From assembly GCA_964016885.1 (NCBI GenBank), contig OZ024740.1, forward strand, positions 294,356,025-294,420,024: a stretch of DNA of 64,000 nt, written 5' to 3'. Position 1 is the stretch's first letter; every line of letters starts with the position of its first letter. The DNA comes from Eledone cirrhosa. Its lineage: Eukaryota > Mollusca > Cephalopoda > Octopoda > Eledonidae. This document shows, one piece after another, positions 10,686-22,082 of this stretch. A program made the position numbers and the translations under genes. The notes beneath the pieces were generated by a model. It worked only from the letters and a program-made list of their open reading frames with translations, had not been told where the DNA came from and did no database searches.

Positions 10686-11432
10686 TCAATAATTACAACA
10701 CAGTTGCCAAACACTATGTATATAATAACGTAATAATTCTCCAGTTCTAGAATAAAACAGCAGTAACTGACTTCCATAACCCATCAATGTTATGATAATG
10801 GCTACTAAACAATTATAATTACAAATTACTCTAAGGACTTGAATTTTTGATAAATGAATAAATAGCTGGATCAAAGCACAACACCACCTTTTGTAATTGT
10901 TACCCCATAAACTAACCAACGGAATAAATACGTTACAAACAAAGTAAGAGAAAAACAGTCCAGTTAAAAGTGGTTTCGTGCCAGGGTGGGGTATTTTAAA
11001 TAAATTACTAAATATCGTTGAAAGAAGTACAATAACTAAAACTCCAATAATTTGTTCTAAAGCAACTTCTACAAACATATACAAAAATTCTGTTACCAAA
11101 ATTGTATAAAATTCTGGATCAGGGTTGTTCCATTTTAAAAGTACTTTCGATGAATTAATCACCCTTGCAAGTGTTTCAATGAGTAAAAATGTCAAAGTTA
11201 TTTTCCATACCGTTTTCCGACTACGATTGTGCAAAATATGACGAAATGCTTGTGTTTTGAGAAGGAGAGCATCCAAAAAAATCAGAACCGTGTCATGTTC
11301 GATGTATTTATCCACCACTTCATTGCAGTTACTACAAACACATGTGAGTAAACCTGAAGACAACTTATGGAATAAATACTTGACTTTGGTGCCACAATTT
11401 ATACATCGGTAGTTATTGTTTGACATTTCCAT
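10686..11432 (-). CDS. ARV1: ARV1 homologue (lipid/sterol homeostasis membrane protein)
   Basis: The 248-residue protein starts with a short N-terminus and a zinc-binding-type cluster: C10-x2-C13 (CINC) and C33-x2-C36 (CSNC). It continues with VDKYIEHDTVLIFLDALLLK and QAFRHILHN, which match the ARV1 homology domain as I remember it. Several hydrophobic segments follow between about residues 80 and 245. ARV1 acts in the ER membrane in sterol distribution and GPI-anchor synthesis. Length fits the family (human about 271). The ATG at 11432 is preferred to an upstream in-frame ATG because a splice acceptor (TTTCAG) ends at 11437, leaving only four bases before the ATG. The whole coding region is one exon, unusual for a gene that is multi-exonic in vertebrates. 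It faces away from Nova. Confidence 0.9.
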   Translation of the reverse strand: MEMSNNNYRCINCGTKVKYLFHKLSSGLLTCVCSNCNEVVDKYIEHDTVLIFLDALLLKTQAFRHILHNRSRKTVWKITLTFLLIETLARVINSSKVLLKWNNPDPEFYTILVTEFLYMFVEVALEQIIGVLVIVLLSTIFSNLFKIPHPGTKPLLTGLFFSYFVCNVFIPLVSLWGNNYKRWCCALIQLFIHLSKIQVLRVICNYNCLVAIIITLMGYGSQLLLFYSRTGELLRYYIHSVWQLCCNY

Positions 11433-11436
11433 ATTT

Positions 11437-11460
11437 CTGAAAGAAAGCAAAAAAAAAAAG
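11437..11460 (-). promoter_or_regulatory. Likely 3' splice acceptor upstream of the ARV1 start
   Basis: On the minus strand a pyrimidine run of mostly T leads into GCTTTCTTTCAG, and the exon then begins four bases before the ATG. This implies a 5' untranslated exon at higher coordinates that I could not locate. Confidence 0.5.
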
Positions 11461-12384
11461 AAAAAAGAAAGAATATTTGATATAACGAAAGATATATGAA
11501 CCATGAAAACCCCCAGCAAACAGAAAATACTCCTAACTTTTGAACCACTCTAACTTTGAGGGTCAAGCATATATTATATTTTTGAAATGGTCGCTAATTA
11601 TTGTTTATATTTAGTTTAATTGTCTCTCTATCTCACCTGAGAAAATCTAGCAATGTTTCTACCTCAGTTTAGTACGACTTGAAAAGGAACGAACGAAACC
11701 GTTAATATAAATTTTTAGAAAAAGTCGTAACTTTGGAAAAGTAAACTAAAATTCGTTTAGAGCAGAAAATATTTGAAATCTCTTACCTGTATTGTCAATC
11801 AATATTTCATATATATCGATTCCATAAAAACTGTTTAAACAGCCAGCAATAAATGTAAATAACGAGAGGTAAGGATTAAATGTTTTTTGGTTCCAGTTGA
11901 AGTGTCAAGGATAACATATCAACAGAATCTATTATTTTATTTACATAGGAACTCTTCTTTATGAGTTATTTCCCTTGCACTTTTCACTCTTTTGTAGAAT
12001 GTACAATAGGGGCACCTGCTAGAAATAACAGCCAAATCGCTCTCTCTCTTTCGAATATAGGAAGGAGATATTAGATAAAATAGCCTGAAATAAACTATGG
12101 GATGATTTGCAAAATATTAGATGCATTAGCATAGTACTATTAAACTCTCTGTAATGTAAGTTATGTGAGGGGCGAAAGTTTTAGTATAATACTCTTTCAC
12201 TCCCTCAATATTTTAAATTCAAATTATTACAAAGTATATAAATAATATATTATGCTTGCCTCTGGAATGACATTGAAAAATTAAAACAACGTTCTAAATT
12301 TTACAGCAACTGTTATTTCGGGAATTTATCAAGGAATCCGTTTTTAACGTATTTGTGTGACTAATAAAGAAATCATTATTATTC

Positions 12385-12600
12385 TATGGATTGGCAGAAT
12401 CGTTAGAGGGCCGGGGGGGGGGGGGGGGGATGTTTTGCGGTATTTGGTTACGGTTCATTAGGTTATGAGTTCAAATCCTTCCGAAGTCGATAAAATTAAG
12501 TACCAGCAGATATAAATATAACTAGGGTCGATATAAACGACTTTCCCTTCCCCACAAACTTGTTGACCTTGTGCCTAAATTAGAAGCTATTATTATAATT
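12385..12600 (+). repeat. tRNA-derived SINE (family A) with a 17-bp G run
   Basis: Head TGGATTGGCAGAATCG, box B-like GAGTTCAAATCC, then GTCGATAAAATTAAGTACC and the tail CCTTGTGCCTAAATTAGAAG. A run of 17 G (12413-12429) has expanded inside the tRNA-like part. Confidence 0.75.
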
Positions 12601-13257
12601 CGAATGATGACCATGTACTCAAATACAAGAGTATAAATATATTTCGTTTTCATTTACATCCTATAAATATATTTTGTTAGCATTTTCATCATTTAAAAAA
12701 TTGAAACACCATTTCGATTTTTCAGTAAATGAAACAGTACGAAATTAATGCGTTCCTTATTGAATGAACATTGCTTTCCTGTAGACCCGAATATAATGAA
12801 TCATGAGGCAACTTTTGAATAAAACTTTAAAATGTAGCTTCTTTGAAAAATTATAAACTGCTGTAATATACAATTTAAAATTACATCCCAATCTTTACAC
12901 GAAGAACAAGTACAAATATTTGGGTCTTTCTTCAGAAGACCTCATAATAAATTAATATAAATATCCGTAACCTTAATTTGAAATAAATTAATTCGGATAA
13001 ATTCTAATCCTAATTTGAAACAAATTCTGGTTAGGATGGGAGGATCATTTTGGAGAAGTTCTAGTATTTATGTATAGTCAATGTAGGATAATTCACTAAG
13101 TATTTTCTTGTTCACGTTTAATACGTGGATCCAGAAGGAAGACTGCTATGATTAGTAGCAATTCAGCTAGTATCTTTTCCTGTTCTATCGTCTTGATATC
13201 AGCAACAATACAGAAGTTTTCTGGATTCTTAAGCAATGAGGAATATATTGATTTCTA

Positions 13258-13325
13258 ATTTAGGCTCAAGGCCAGTAATTTAGGAAAAGGGGAAAGTCGA
13301 ATAAACTCCAGTACACCCTGTGATG
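13258..13325 (-). repeat. SINE (family A) 3'-end fragment
   Basis: 'aatttaggctcaaggccagtaattta' and 'gtcgaataaactccagtac' are the reverse of the family tail. Confidence 0.5.
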
Positions 13326-13974
13326 TGATTGAGTGCGTCTGTCTTCTCCCACATTTTTCTTCAATATATATATATATGTGTGTGTGTGTGTAGTGTTTAT
13401 TTGTAAGCCTAATTATGTGAAATAAATATATAGTTTATCAGTTTTAATATTATCGAAATGGAATTTAGATCAAGAGAAATTGAAGTAGTCTTTAAATACA
13501 TTAAAGCTGCAAATATTCTCCCCTCCACCACCACCCTCTATTTGTGTAATTGGAAAAACTCCATAATACTACATCTCAACTTTACTTATAAACACTAATC
13601 CTTTAAGAATATGTTTTACTCAATTTCAAAACAATTATTTAATGTTAATAATATACTGTAGGCGGTGCTCCAACATGGTTAAAACGAACTAAAGAGCTAA
13701 TTATTTTTAAATCCATTAGCTTCTTACGTTGCTCTGATTTATTTATGGGAAAAAATATTTAGTTGAAAGGTAATCAGTCAATGTGGCGGTGTTGAATGTC
13801 CACAAAGTGATTATATAAACCTAAATATTAAAGCTTGTCAAAATAATTTTGTTACTTTAATGCTTTTTATGAATACCAACTGAATTTTACTGGACATTGC
13901 TATTTCTAAAAATGTAGCTCCAATTAATGTCGATATATCATAATGAAGATTGATTGACAGAATATGAGAAATGT

Positions 13975-14150
13975 CGTACGTGACTGCGGTATTTAGTCAC
14001 GGTCCTTCATTTTCTGAGTTTAAAAAGTGTCGGGGTCAACACTTTGCCTTTCATCCTTGAGGGTCGATAAAATAAATTGCAAATCAAGTACTGTGTAGAT
14101 TTAACTATAAAGTGCACTAAGTGTGAATAGAATAATAATAAAAGCTATCA
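13975..14150 (+). repeat. Degenerate SINE (family A)
   Basis: GGGTCAACACTTTGCCTTTC and GGGTCGATAAAATAAATTGC mark the core. The head is diverged. Confidence 0.55.
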
Positions 14151-14635
14151 ATATAAAACGTGTCACCAGCTGTATGATTATACTAAACAACAGGAAGAGA
14201 AAGAATTAATGAAATCTTCGTTTCAGCATTAATTCACCAAATCCTAAACGGATGTATAGTGTGACTGATCACTTCCGGTTCCTGAACTGCTTATTCGGTG
14301 TATATCAATATTTTGTTATTTAAATACAGACAAATATTATTTAAAATAATCACCCATAACCGTTAAAGTTTTTTTAAAGGACATTTCTGGTGAAGTTTAA
14401 AATTTAACTGCATTTTAAAATTGTTTTAAGCAGAAAGTCACTGCAGGAATGCAGGAAGCCACAACGCCACCTTTCGTAAAAATTAAGGATGAATAACTCT
14501 TACACTGAAGAAATTTGAGGTTTGTCTTGCTCAACAAGAAAGCTGTTTGCATGCAACACAAGAGAAAAAGAGGAAAATTTAACCAAGCGTCGCCAAACTA
14601 ATCTCGAGGGCGACAGCAGAAAAAAGAAACATTGA

Positions 14636-14650
14636 CATTCTTCCTTACAG
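14636..14650 (+). promoter_or_regulatory. Likely 3' splice acceptor upstream of the Nova start
   Basis: CATTCTTCCTTACAG is a strong polypyrimidine tract plus AG, 26 bases before the ATG. It suggests that a 5' untranslated exon is spliced to the coding exon. Confidence 0.5.
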
Positions 14651-14676
14651 AAAGTTTTCTCTTCACATAAAGCAAG

Positions 14677-16350
14677 ATGAACGCTAACCAGAGCGGAGGC
14701 GGTGGCAGCATGGGGTCCGATGAAATATATACCTGTGACTATAAGTCTGGAGACAGTAGTTCTGGCGGGTCTATTAGTCTCAAGATATTGGTGCCAAATG
14801 CAATAGCAGGAGCTATCATTGGCAAAGGTGGTGAAACAATAGCTCGTGTTCAAAATGAAGCTGGTGCTAAATTGAAAATGTCCAAGTCCAACAACTTCTA
14901 TCCAGGCACGACTGAAAGGGTGTGCTTGATTACTGGGCCGTTCGAAGCCGTCCGCAAAGTACATAACTTTATCATGGAAAAGATTCGTGAAAAACCAGAT
15001 TTAAATACTAGATGTGACGACTATCGTGGACCTTACGAACGAAATCAACAAATCAAAATCCTCGTTCCTAATAGTACTGCCGGTATGATTATCGGCAAAG
15101 GAGGCAATTTTATTAAGCAGATTAAGGCAGAAAGCGGAGTTTCAGTGCAAATTTCCCAAAGCCAAAAAGGTACCTACATACCAGAACGATGTGTTACTAT
15201 CGCAGGAGATGTGGATGGCAATAGAACAGCAGTCGATATGATCCTACGAGTCATAGCCGAAGATCCTCAGAGTGGCTGTTGCCCTAATATAAGCTATGCT
15301 GAATTCTTGGGTCCCATGTCAGGAAATAATTCAAACGCTTTACCCTTCTCTCACATGAACTATAGAAACCAAGACCAGATGAGTTTAGCAGCAAACAACA
15401 ACTTGGGAAATTTCAATTTTGGATTTAACAATTTCGGAAACAATTCTAACTCTAATGTATCTAACATGGGTGTAAACAATGCTAACCTTGGTGGTGGTGG
15501 AGGTTCAGGCGGTGGTGGTGCAGCTGGAGGAGCAATCAACAGCTCAGCACTAGAAAACTTAAAAGTAACGCTTCGTAACTATGGATTCACCGAAATGGCT
15601 ATCGAAGAGATAGGAGCAGCGATGAGTACACTTGCTAATTATGGTATCCTCACCAATATTGGTTTAAATCTAGGAGCACTTAACAATTTAAACACTGGCA
15701 GTGGTGGTCTCAATCTTCAAGGTCCACAAGGTTCAAATATGATGTCTGGTTGTAACACGCCCACTACAAGTGTTAGCAACCCGTTTGTCAACAACAGTAA
15801 CAATAACTGTATTTTTGGTCCCGTTGGTAGCTGCCCGTCAGCGATGGAGAATTTTGCATCAACATGCGCTAGTACCAGTCCCTTCAATAATTCCTCGGCA
15901 AATATGAACAGCGACAGGTTTGGTGGCAGTCCTATGTTGAGTGATTCATTTGGTACCGCTGTCAACTACTCGATGAATAATCCAGTTTTTACAGCAGGCC
16001 CAAGTACTTCTGGTGACCAAATGAAGAATCAAATGTCTTTTGGACATAACTCATCTGTGTACAGCCCCACAGAAGACAAGTCCGGACCGACAACGAAGAA
16101 TGAAATAGAAGTTCCAGAGACAATTGTTGGAGCAATCCTTGGACCAGGCGGCAAGGGAATTGTGGAACTGCAACAGATGACCGGAACAAACATTCAGATA
16201 TCAAAGAAGGGTGTGTACGTCCCTGGTACTCGAAATAGAGTGGTTACTATTACCGGTACCCCCAATAGCATCACAAAGGCTCAGATACTTATTCAACAAC
16301 GTTTGCAACAGGAGGAAATGAAACGGGCGCGGCAACCATTGGCTCGTTAA
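14677..16350 (+). CDS. Nova: Nova/pasilla-type KH-domain splicing regulator
   Basis: The 557-residue protein has three KH domains. KH1 spans about 33-105 with GKGG at 49-52 and FYPGTTERVCLI. KH2 spans about 125-195 with GKGG at 140-143 and then EDPQSGCCPNISYA. KH3 spans about 474-545 with VPGTRNRVVTITG. The order, the KH2-flanking 'EDPQSG..NISYA' and the KH3 'ISKKG..VPGTRNR' are Nova signatures. Nova proteins bind YCAY RNA clusters in neuronal nuclei and control alternative exons. Residues 205-470 form a linker rich in Asn, Gly, Ser and Met, with a conserved-looking stretch LENLKVTLRNYGFTEMAIEE. The KH3 loop is GPGG (489-492) where vertebrate Nova has GKGG. The start is the first in-frame ATG after a strong splice acceptor. 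All three KH domains lie in one exon, unlike vertebrate NOVA1. A retrocopy is possible, but the frame is intact. Confidence 0.95.
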   Translation: MNANQSGGGGSMGSDEIYTCDYKSGDSSSGGSISLKILVPNAIAGAIIGKGGETIARVQNEAGAKLKMSKSNNFYPGTTERVCLITGPFEAVRKVHNFIMEKIREKPDLNTRCDDYRGPYERNQQIKILVPNSTAGMIIGKGGNFIKQIKAESGVSVQISQSQKGTYIPERCVTIAGDVDGNRTAVDMILRVIAEDPQSGCCPNISYAEFLGPMSGNNSNALPFSHMNYRNQDQMSLAANNNLGNFNFGFNNFGNNSNSNVSNMGVNNANLGGGGGSGGGGAAGGAINSSALENLKVTLRNYGFTEMAIEEIGAAMSTLANYGILTNIGLNLGALNNLNTGSGGLNLQGPQGSNMMSGCNTPTTSVSNPFVNNSNNNCIFGPVGSCPSAMENFASTCASTSPFNNSSANMNSDRFGGSPMLSDSFGTAVNYSMNNPVFTAGPSTSGDQMKNQMSFGHNSSVYSPTEDKSGPTTKNEIEVPETIVGAILGPGGKGIVELQQMTGTNIQISKKGVYVPGTRNRVVTITGTPNSITKAQILIQQRLQQEEMKRARQPLAR

Positions 16351-16352
16351 TG

Positions 16353-16357
<5 letters not shown>

Positions 16358-16408
<51 letters not shown>

Positions 16409-16409
16409 C

Positions 16410-16452
<43 letters not shown>
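16358..16452. repeat. Microsatellite (TA)n directly after the Nova stop codon
   Basis: About 95 bp of TA/TACATA repeats start eight bases after the TAA and would be in the proximal 3' untranslated region. Confidence 0.95.
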
Positions 16453-16456
<4 letters not shown>

Positions 16457-17449
16457 ATGCGTGTGAAATCAAGTCTCACGAGCTTCATTCTTCAAGTTTT
16501 CATTTATTATTGTGGGTTTACAACAGGATAAAATGTACTAGATTAGAATGTTTTTAGATATTCACCACACGTGTTATAGAGGAGGTTAGCTGGTCGCTGT
16601 CATTTTCAAAAAAAAAAAAAAAGAAGAAAAAAACACCCTTTGAACATCTCTTAAACTCTTCAATTTATATGTGGATAATAATTGTCGGTGTAGTGCTAAC
16701 TCTCACTAACATTTTAGAAGTTTATTCAGTTGAAGAATTTTTATGGCAATTTTTTTAATATGCCGAATCACCAGAAATATTTACACATACATACTCACAG
16801 ACACACTCTCACACACACAATGTGTTTTATTTCTTCAAATGTTTTTTTTTTCCTGCAGATAATTTTATTTGATTTCCATTAGATAAATTGTTATTATTTA
16901 TTTGTGAGTGATGAGAATCAGTTGGGTTCCGCCAGATTTGTTTTCAATTTAATCATCTCTCTATCTCTAATGACTTCTCACTAAAAGGCTTACTCGTTCA
17001 TGCAATTGTTACTATATTCATTTTTCTATTACTATTATTATTATTTAAATGTTATTTTTTTTGTTTGTTTTTTATTTGTTAGTGGCAGCTTTTTGCTTAA
17101 TCATTTTTCATCACCTGCCGAAGAATGAACAGGACTAGGTTAGAACGAATGTTTCCCATCAAAAATTCAATTTTTTTCCATCTCTGTTGTAAGTTCCTAT
17201 TAATTTACTAATTAGCAAAATGAATATTGTTAAATATTTGACTTGTATACGTATTGTATGTAAATAATAGTTTCATAACCATGGTGTTTTCCAATTTAGT
17301 AATCCAAGTTTTTCCAGATGTATTTTCACTTCAGACACTGATAAACACAGACACCCACTTACACACAAATATATATATATATATATATACACACACACGC
17401 ATACATACAAATATGTCTGCAAATATGGGCCTGTGTTATATATAAATAT

Positions 17450-17690
17450 ATATAGGAAGGGCATCCAGCTGTAGAAATCGAGCCAGAATCAGTTCCCGTC
17501 CCACCCTTGCAAGCAGGGAAAAGTGGACATAAAATGATGATGATGATATATGTGCATAATACACGATATTTATATGCCACAAAAATGTGGGATTTACTAC
17601 ATAAATCTGTACAACGTGTGTATGTATGTGTATATATCTAGATAGTCCAACCCATGCCAACATGGAAAATGTATGTTAAACAAAGATTGT
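17450..17690 (-). repeat. Octopus-type interspersed repeat fragments, inverted
   Basis: GGAAGGGCATCCAGCTGTAG to AAAATGATGATGATGATA (17455-17550), and a second short piece CCAACCCATGCCAACATGG at 17647. Confidence 0.65.
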
Positions 17691-17974
17691 GTGTGTGTGT
17701 GTGTGTATATATATATGTATGTATGTATATACAGGCCAGGCTGAAGGGTGGGGCCAATTGACTGCTTGCCTCTAGTATTATTTTTGGTTTTTATTCACTT
17801 CTTTTACTTGTAAGTACATCATGTACACTACATGTATATACCCATAACCCATATATAAATCATATGTATTTAGCACTGGCTACTAAAATATTTAGAGCCC
17901 TACATAACACAACTGGCCTGAGCCTATTACTAGCTTTGTACAGGCCTGTATATAATATATATATATATATGGGT

Positions 17975-18385
17975 GTCGTTAATTATCCCCAATGCACATA
18001 AGTTTTCTCTGTTGGCGGGAAAATTAGTTGTGCAGATGCATCATTACTCCAAAGAGGCAGTGTTAAGTGCTTCATTTTCTGTGAGCCGAATGTGTATTTG
18101 GGACTGAAATCCATCAAAGACTTTCGGTACAGTTTCTGTTACAGGCTGTCTTTGAATGGATTGTTAAATTGAAAAGTGTTCATACTATTGTATCAACAAG
18201 AAGTCAAACATCAGACTAAATTGTGTGTTGTTGACATTATTGAGAGTTTATGATGTGGTTCCTTTGAACAGATGGATAATTATTGAAGTTGCAAATAATA
18301 TGCAAATTAGTCATGGTTCTACCTACGAAATCATTCACAACACACTTGGGTTTAGTAAGGTTTATGCAAAATAGGTCCCCAAATT
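17975..18385 (+). mobile_element. Decayed mariner-like transposase N-terminal fragment
   Basis: Near 18275-18375 the frame reads IEVANNMQISHGSTYEIIHN and then TLGFSKVYAK with an internal stop. This matches the second helix-turn-helix of mariner transposases ('.VA..L.IS.GS...I....L...KV.ARWVP'). Upstream sequence is shifted and carries stops. Confidence 0.5.
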
Positions 18386-19533
18386 TTTTTTTTTTTATTG
18401 TATAAGTGCATTGCAGATAATTGATGCTTCACCTTATAAATATACATATATACATGCATATGTGTGTGTGACTATATAGTCATCAATAATGTGAAACAGT
18501 TTTTGTCTGAAAACCCATAGTTCAATATTAGTAACATTTAGTGTTGAATGGATCTTCTCACTAAAACTGGTCTCTTTTTATTTAAGATAAATCCTTAAAT
18601 CACATTTTTTTTCTTTCACACTTTCAAATTCTTAATCTACTATCAACCATTAAACATACTTTTTATCTGGTTCCATTCCTCAATTTGTTCACAGATGAAC
18701 TCACATGAAAAGCAATCATTTCGATATTTCATTGTATAATTTCAATTCCTTCTACATATTTATCTCTTCAATACCTTAATCTATTAAATGTTTCTTTGGC
18801 AGATAAATTAGGTGGTGATGATAACATCTTAACATTTGAAATAGTCCTTGTATTCCTGCTGAAAGTTATGTCCATTTAAAGAGATAATATATATATATTT
18901 ATATATATATATAAATTTTTTTTTTCTTTCATTAAAAGTTGGTTTTTATTTCGTGGAAAGCATTTAAATATATGATTGAAAGATACATTACAAATCTTCT
19001 GGTATGGCATTACCATTGTCTTTCAAGTCTATTCTTAGAAGGGTTTCATAGATTTACACATTTTTTTGTTCATTCCAATTACACCAGATTGTATCGAACA
19101 TTGACACACATCAATAAAAAAAAAAATTAAAAAAACATTTCTAATTATAATTTGAATAAGACTTTTTACATTAATATTGAATGTTAATGTAAAGTATACA
19201 CATATTTATTTAATCATATTATAGAAACCATGCCTATAGATATAGTATTGATCTGTGACATCCCTGATCTTTTTAATATACACAATTTTTGCTTGCCTAC
19301 CATTTATTTTATATAGATATATGACTAAAGGTTTTACCTTAGTCTTACAAGGATCTGACAAAGTTTACTTTCATTCATAGTATAATAAGGTACATCTAAA
19401 TATGGCTGGCAATTTTGAAATCTGTATAAGAATAATTTCTACCATACAATTTATGTACTGAAAAACACGGTTAAGTTTTCCTTTCATTTGCATTGACTAT
19501 ATATATCCATAATATTTATATAAATATAAAAAT

Positions 19534-19575
19534 ATATTTACTTATAAACAATTCAAATTCTTTATAAGTAAATAT
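19534..19575. repeat. AT-rich stem-loop with 15-bp perfect arms
   Basis: 19534-19548 pairs perfectly with 19561-19575 around a 12-base loop. In such AT-rich DNA this may be chance. Confidence 0.6.
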
Positions 19576-19754
19576 TAACTTATAAACAAGAGATAAAAAT
19601 GTAATTTTGATAATTTGTGGGATTTAATATTCATTAAATATTGCAAAATATATAAATTGTATTTTGATTTACACAAATTAATTATTAAACTAACTAGTTA
19701 CTAGTTATATACATTACAGCTTCAATTTTACCATCCACAAAAATGTTTATCTTT

Positions 19755-19777
19755 ATGTATGTATGTATGTATGTATG

Positions 19778-19835
<58 letters not shown>
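19755..19835. repeat. Microsatellite (GTAT)n-(AT)n
   Basis: Seven GTAT units pass into about 50 bp of AT. Confidence 0.95.
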
Positions 19836-19839
<4 letters not shown>

Positions 19840-21228
19840 TGTAATGATCACCTTTTAGATATACTCTAGACTCAATAGACTGAAACTGTTGAAAACCAGG
19901 AACCCTATAGACATGTTTAGTATGTATGTGATAAATGCTTCATTTTGATTTAATTTTGCTTTTTCACTCTATACATCTAGTCATACTGTTTCCCTTATAC
20001 ATGCTCATCATCGTTTTCTAATTTATCTATCTGGAGTTCACTACTATTGGCACTCCTAATGGCTTTTGTAAATCCTAATTTCAAGATAACTTGGTGACAG
20101 CAGGCATAAGATTTGGATCCAGTTTCATCACCTTTCTCTAGCCAAATTTTAAGGTGCTGCTGGTTTTGCTTTTGACTTGAAGGGTTTATTTAAAGATGTA
20201 GCATTTTTATATGCATAATGTTCTATTAATTCACAAATATGCAGAAAAACAAATTTCCACTACATTGTAAATGTTTCAAACACTATCAGACTAGTTTTCA
20301 TGAAATTCAGTGTAGCATTCTTTAAGTTACACAATAAGCTTCATAATCCTTAAGTTTACAGGTTCTATTCATTCATTAAAAGAGCATTAACTGTGATATT
20401 TATTTCTAAGACTTGGTCTCATAAACAGTTGCCTTCTTAGACTAGGTATCTTACAGCAGATATTTTTCTTTTGTTATTTTTTAACTGCTTTACTTTGGTG
20501 GGCTATTACATGTACTATTAAGTGTTTTAAACATTCAGACTATCCTTTTATTGGTTTTAGAAGAAAAGAAATGTGTAAATGACATTGAACTGCCAACATA
20601 ATGTATGAGATAGTTTGAAACGATGTTATTTCTAAAATTATGTCTGAGAGATGTGTATCCTTTATAGCAGTTGTACTGCTGCTATTAAACAACACTAAAA
20701 GTTTTCTTGAAATTTAAATTTATTTGAAAATCAACAAATTTGATTCACCATTCTACTACATTGTAAATAGGCCACACTAAGTCAATTTATCAACCTATCT
20801 ACAGAAACTTTTTCTCATAACAAATTACTGCCAAATATTTTGACAAAGTCCAAGTTATCTTCTATTTTAAATCACATTTTATAATCACCGAATTTAATAT
20901 TTGTTGGATGTGAACACCAAGTACATAAATTGACTCCTTAGGAAAAAAATACCCCTTTATTTAGAATGTATATTCAATGAAGGAAAGGAAAAAATAACTG
21001 ATTCAATTAATTTCAAAATGTTTCATTCTAATATTTTGTGACAATTTCATAATTGTTCATTTTTTTTCCTGTCTTATATTTGTGAGTTGCACTTATTTCA
21101 CAAATGGTTTAACCTGAGATTGTGTGTTGAAATTAAAATAATTGCATCATGGTAGAATAAATCATATTATCCATTTAAAACATATATATTGTTATATTCT
21201 TCTGGTCTTGTTATTTTGTAATAATAGC

Positions 21229-21262
<34 letters not shown>

Positions 21263-22002
21263 ATACTATCATTACAGTGACAGTAAAACAAATTAATAAC
21301 AGCAGCATATGTTTGTTTTAATGGTTGACTCCACCACAATGCAATTCTGTTGGTTATATTTAGTTGTCTGGAAATATCTGAATACTTGGTTTATTTCATA
21401 GATATTGTATAGTTCATTTGAAGTGAATAGCCACTCCAGGGAAAATATCATTTCATTTGATTATATATATAATATAGAAGTTATCAAACATTATCTATAA
21501 TAATGAATAGAGGAACATATGCAAATAGAGAACAGATTTTATAGTTGTGTTCCATTGCTGACACAATCATAAGCTTATGAATTACATAAATTAAAATGAA
21601 CAATTCTATAAAGACCAATTAAAATATTGGTGAATAAATATCTAACTACATTACCCACTAAAGATCATCTAATTTCTTAAACAAGTCATGTACATAGGTA
21701 TAACACATACAGACACACACGTGTGTGTATGTATTATATGATCATGCATAGTTATATTTTAATGTTTATATTCATTTACATTTATATGCACACACACACA
21801 TAGCTATATGCACATATACTGACATTATGACTTGTTTGCATATATTACTTATGCTTACATATATATCTATATCTATATATTTATACATAAACATATGTAT
21901 GTATTTATAAAATGTTAGTTTAATGAGTCAGATCCTTGTGTTTTCAAGCTTAACATTTTTCTTTTTTTTTTATGATTTTAAAACATTACTTCACCTGTCT
22001 CT

Positions 22003-22033
22003 ATATATATATGTGTGTGTATATATATATATA

Positions 22034-22080
<47 letters not shown>
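22003..22080. repeat. Microsatellite (AT)n/(GT)n
   Basis: Alternating TA and TG runs, mostly uninterrupted. Confidence 0.95.

Positions 22081-22082
<2 letters not shown>

Larger units (their letters stand above)
11461..14640. other. Divergent intergenic/5' region between ARV1 and Nova
   Basis: About 3.2 kb, AT-rich, with only a few SINE fragments. It must contain the promoters of both genes or their 5' untranslated exons, but no core promoter element could be assigned by eye. Confidence 0.4.

Noticed and set aside
14500..14964. 154-codon minus-strand frame overlapping the Nova start
   Set aside because: It is the reverse of the Nova coding exon and shows no independent signal.
16201..16488. 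Minus-strand frame of Tyr-Ile repeats over the end of Nova
   Set aside because: Translation of the (AT)n microsatellite plus the reverse of the Nova coding sequence.
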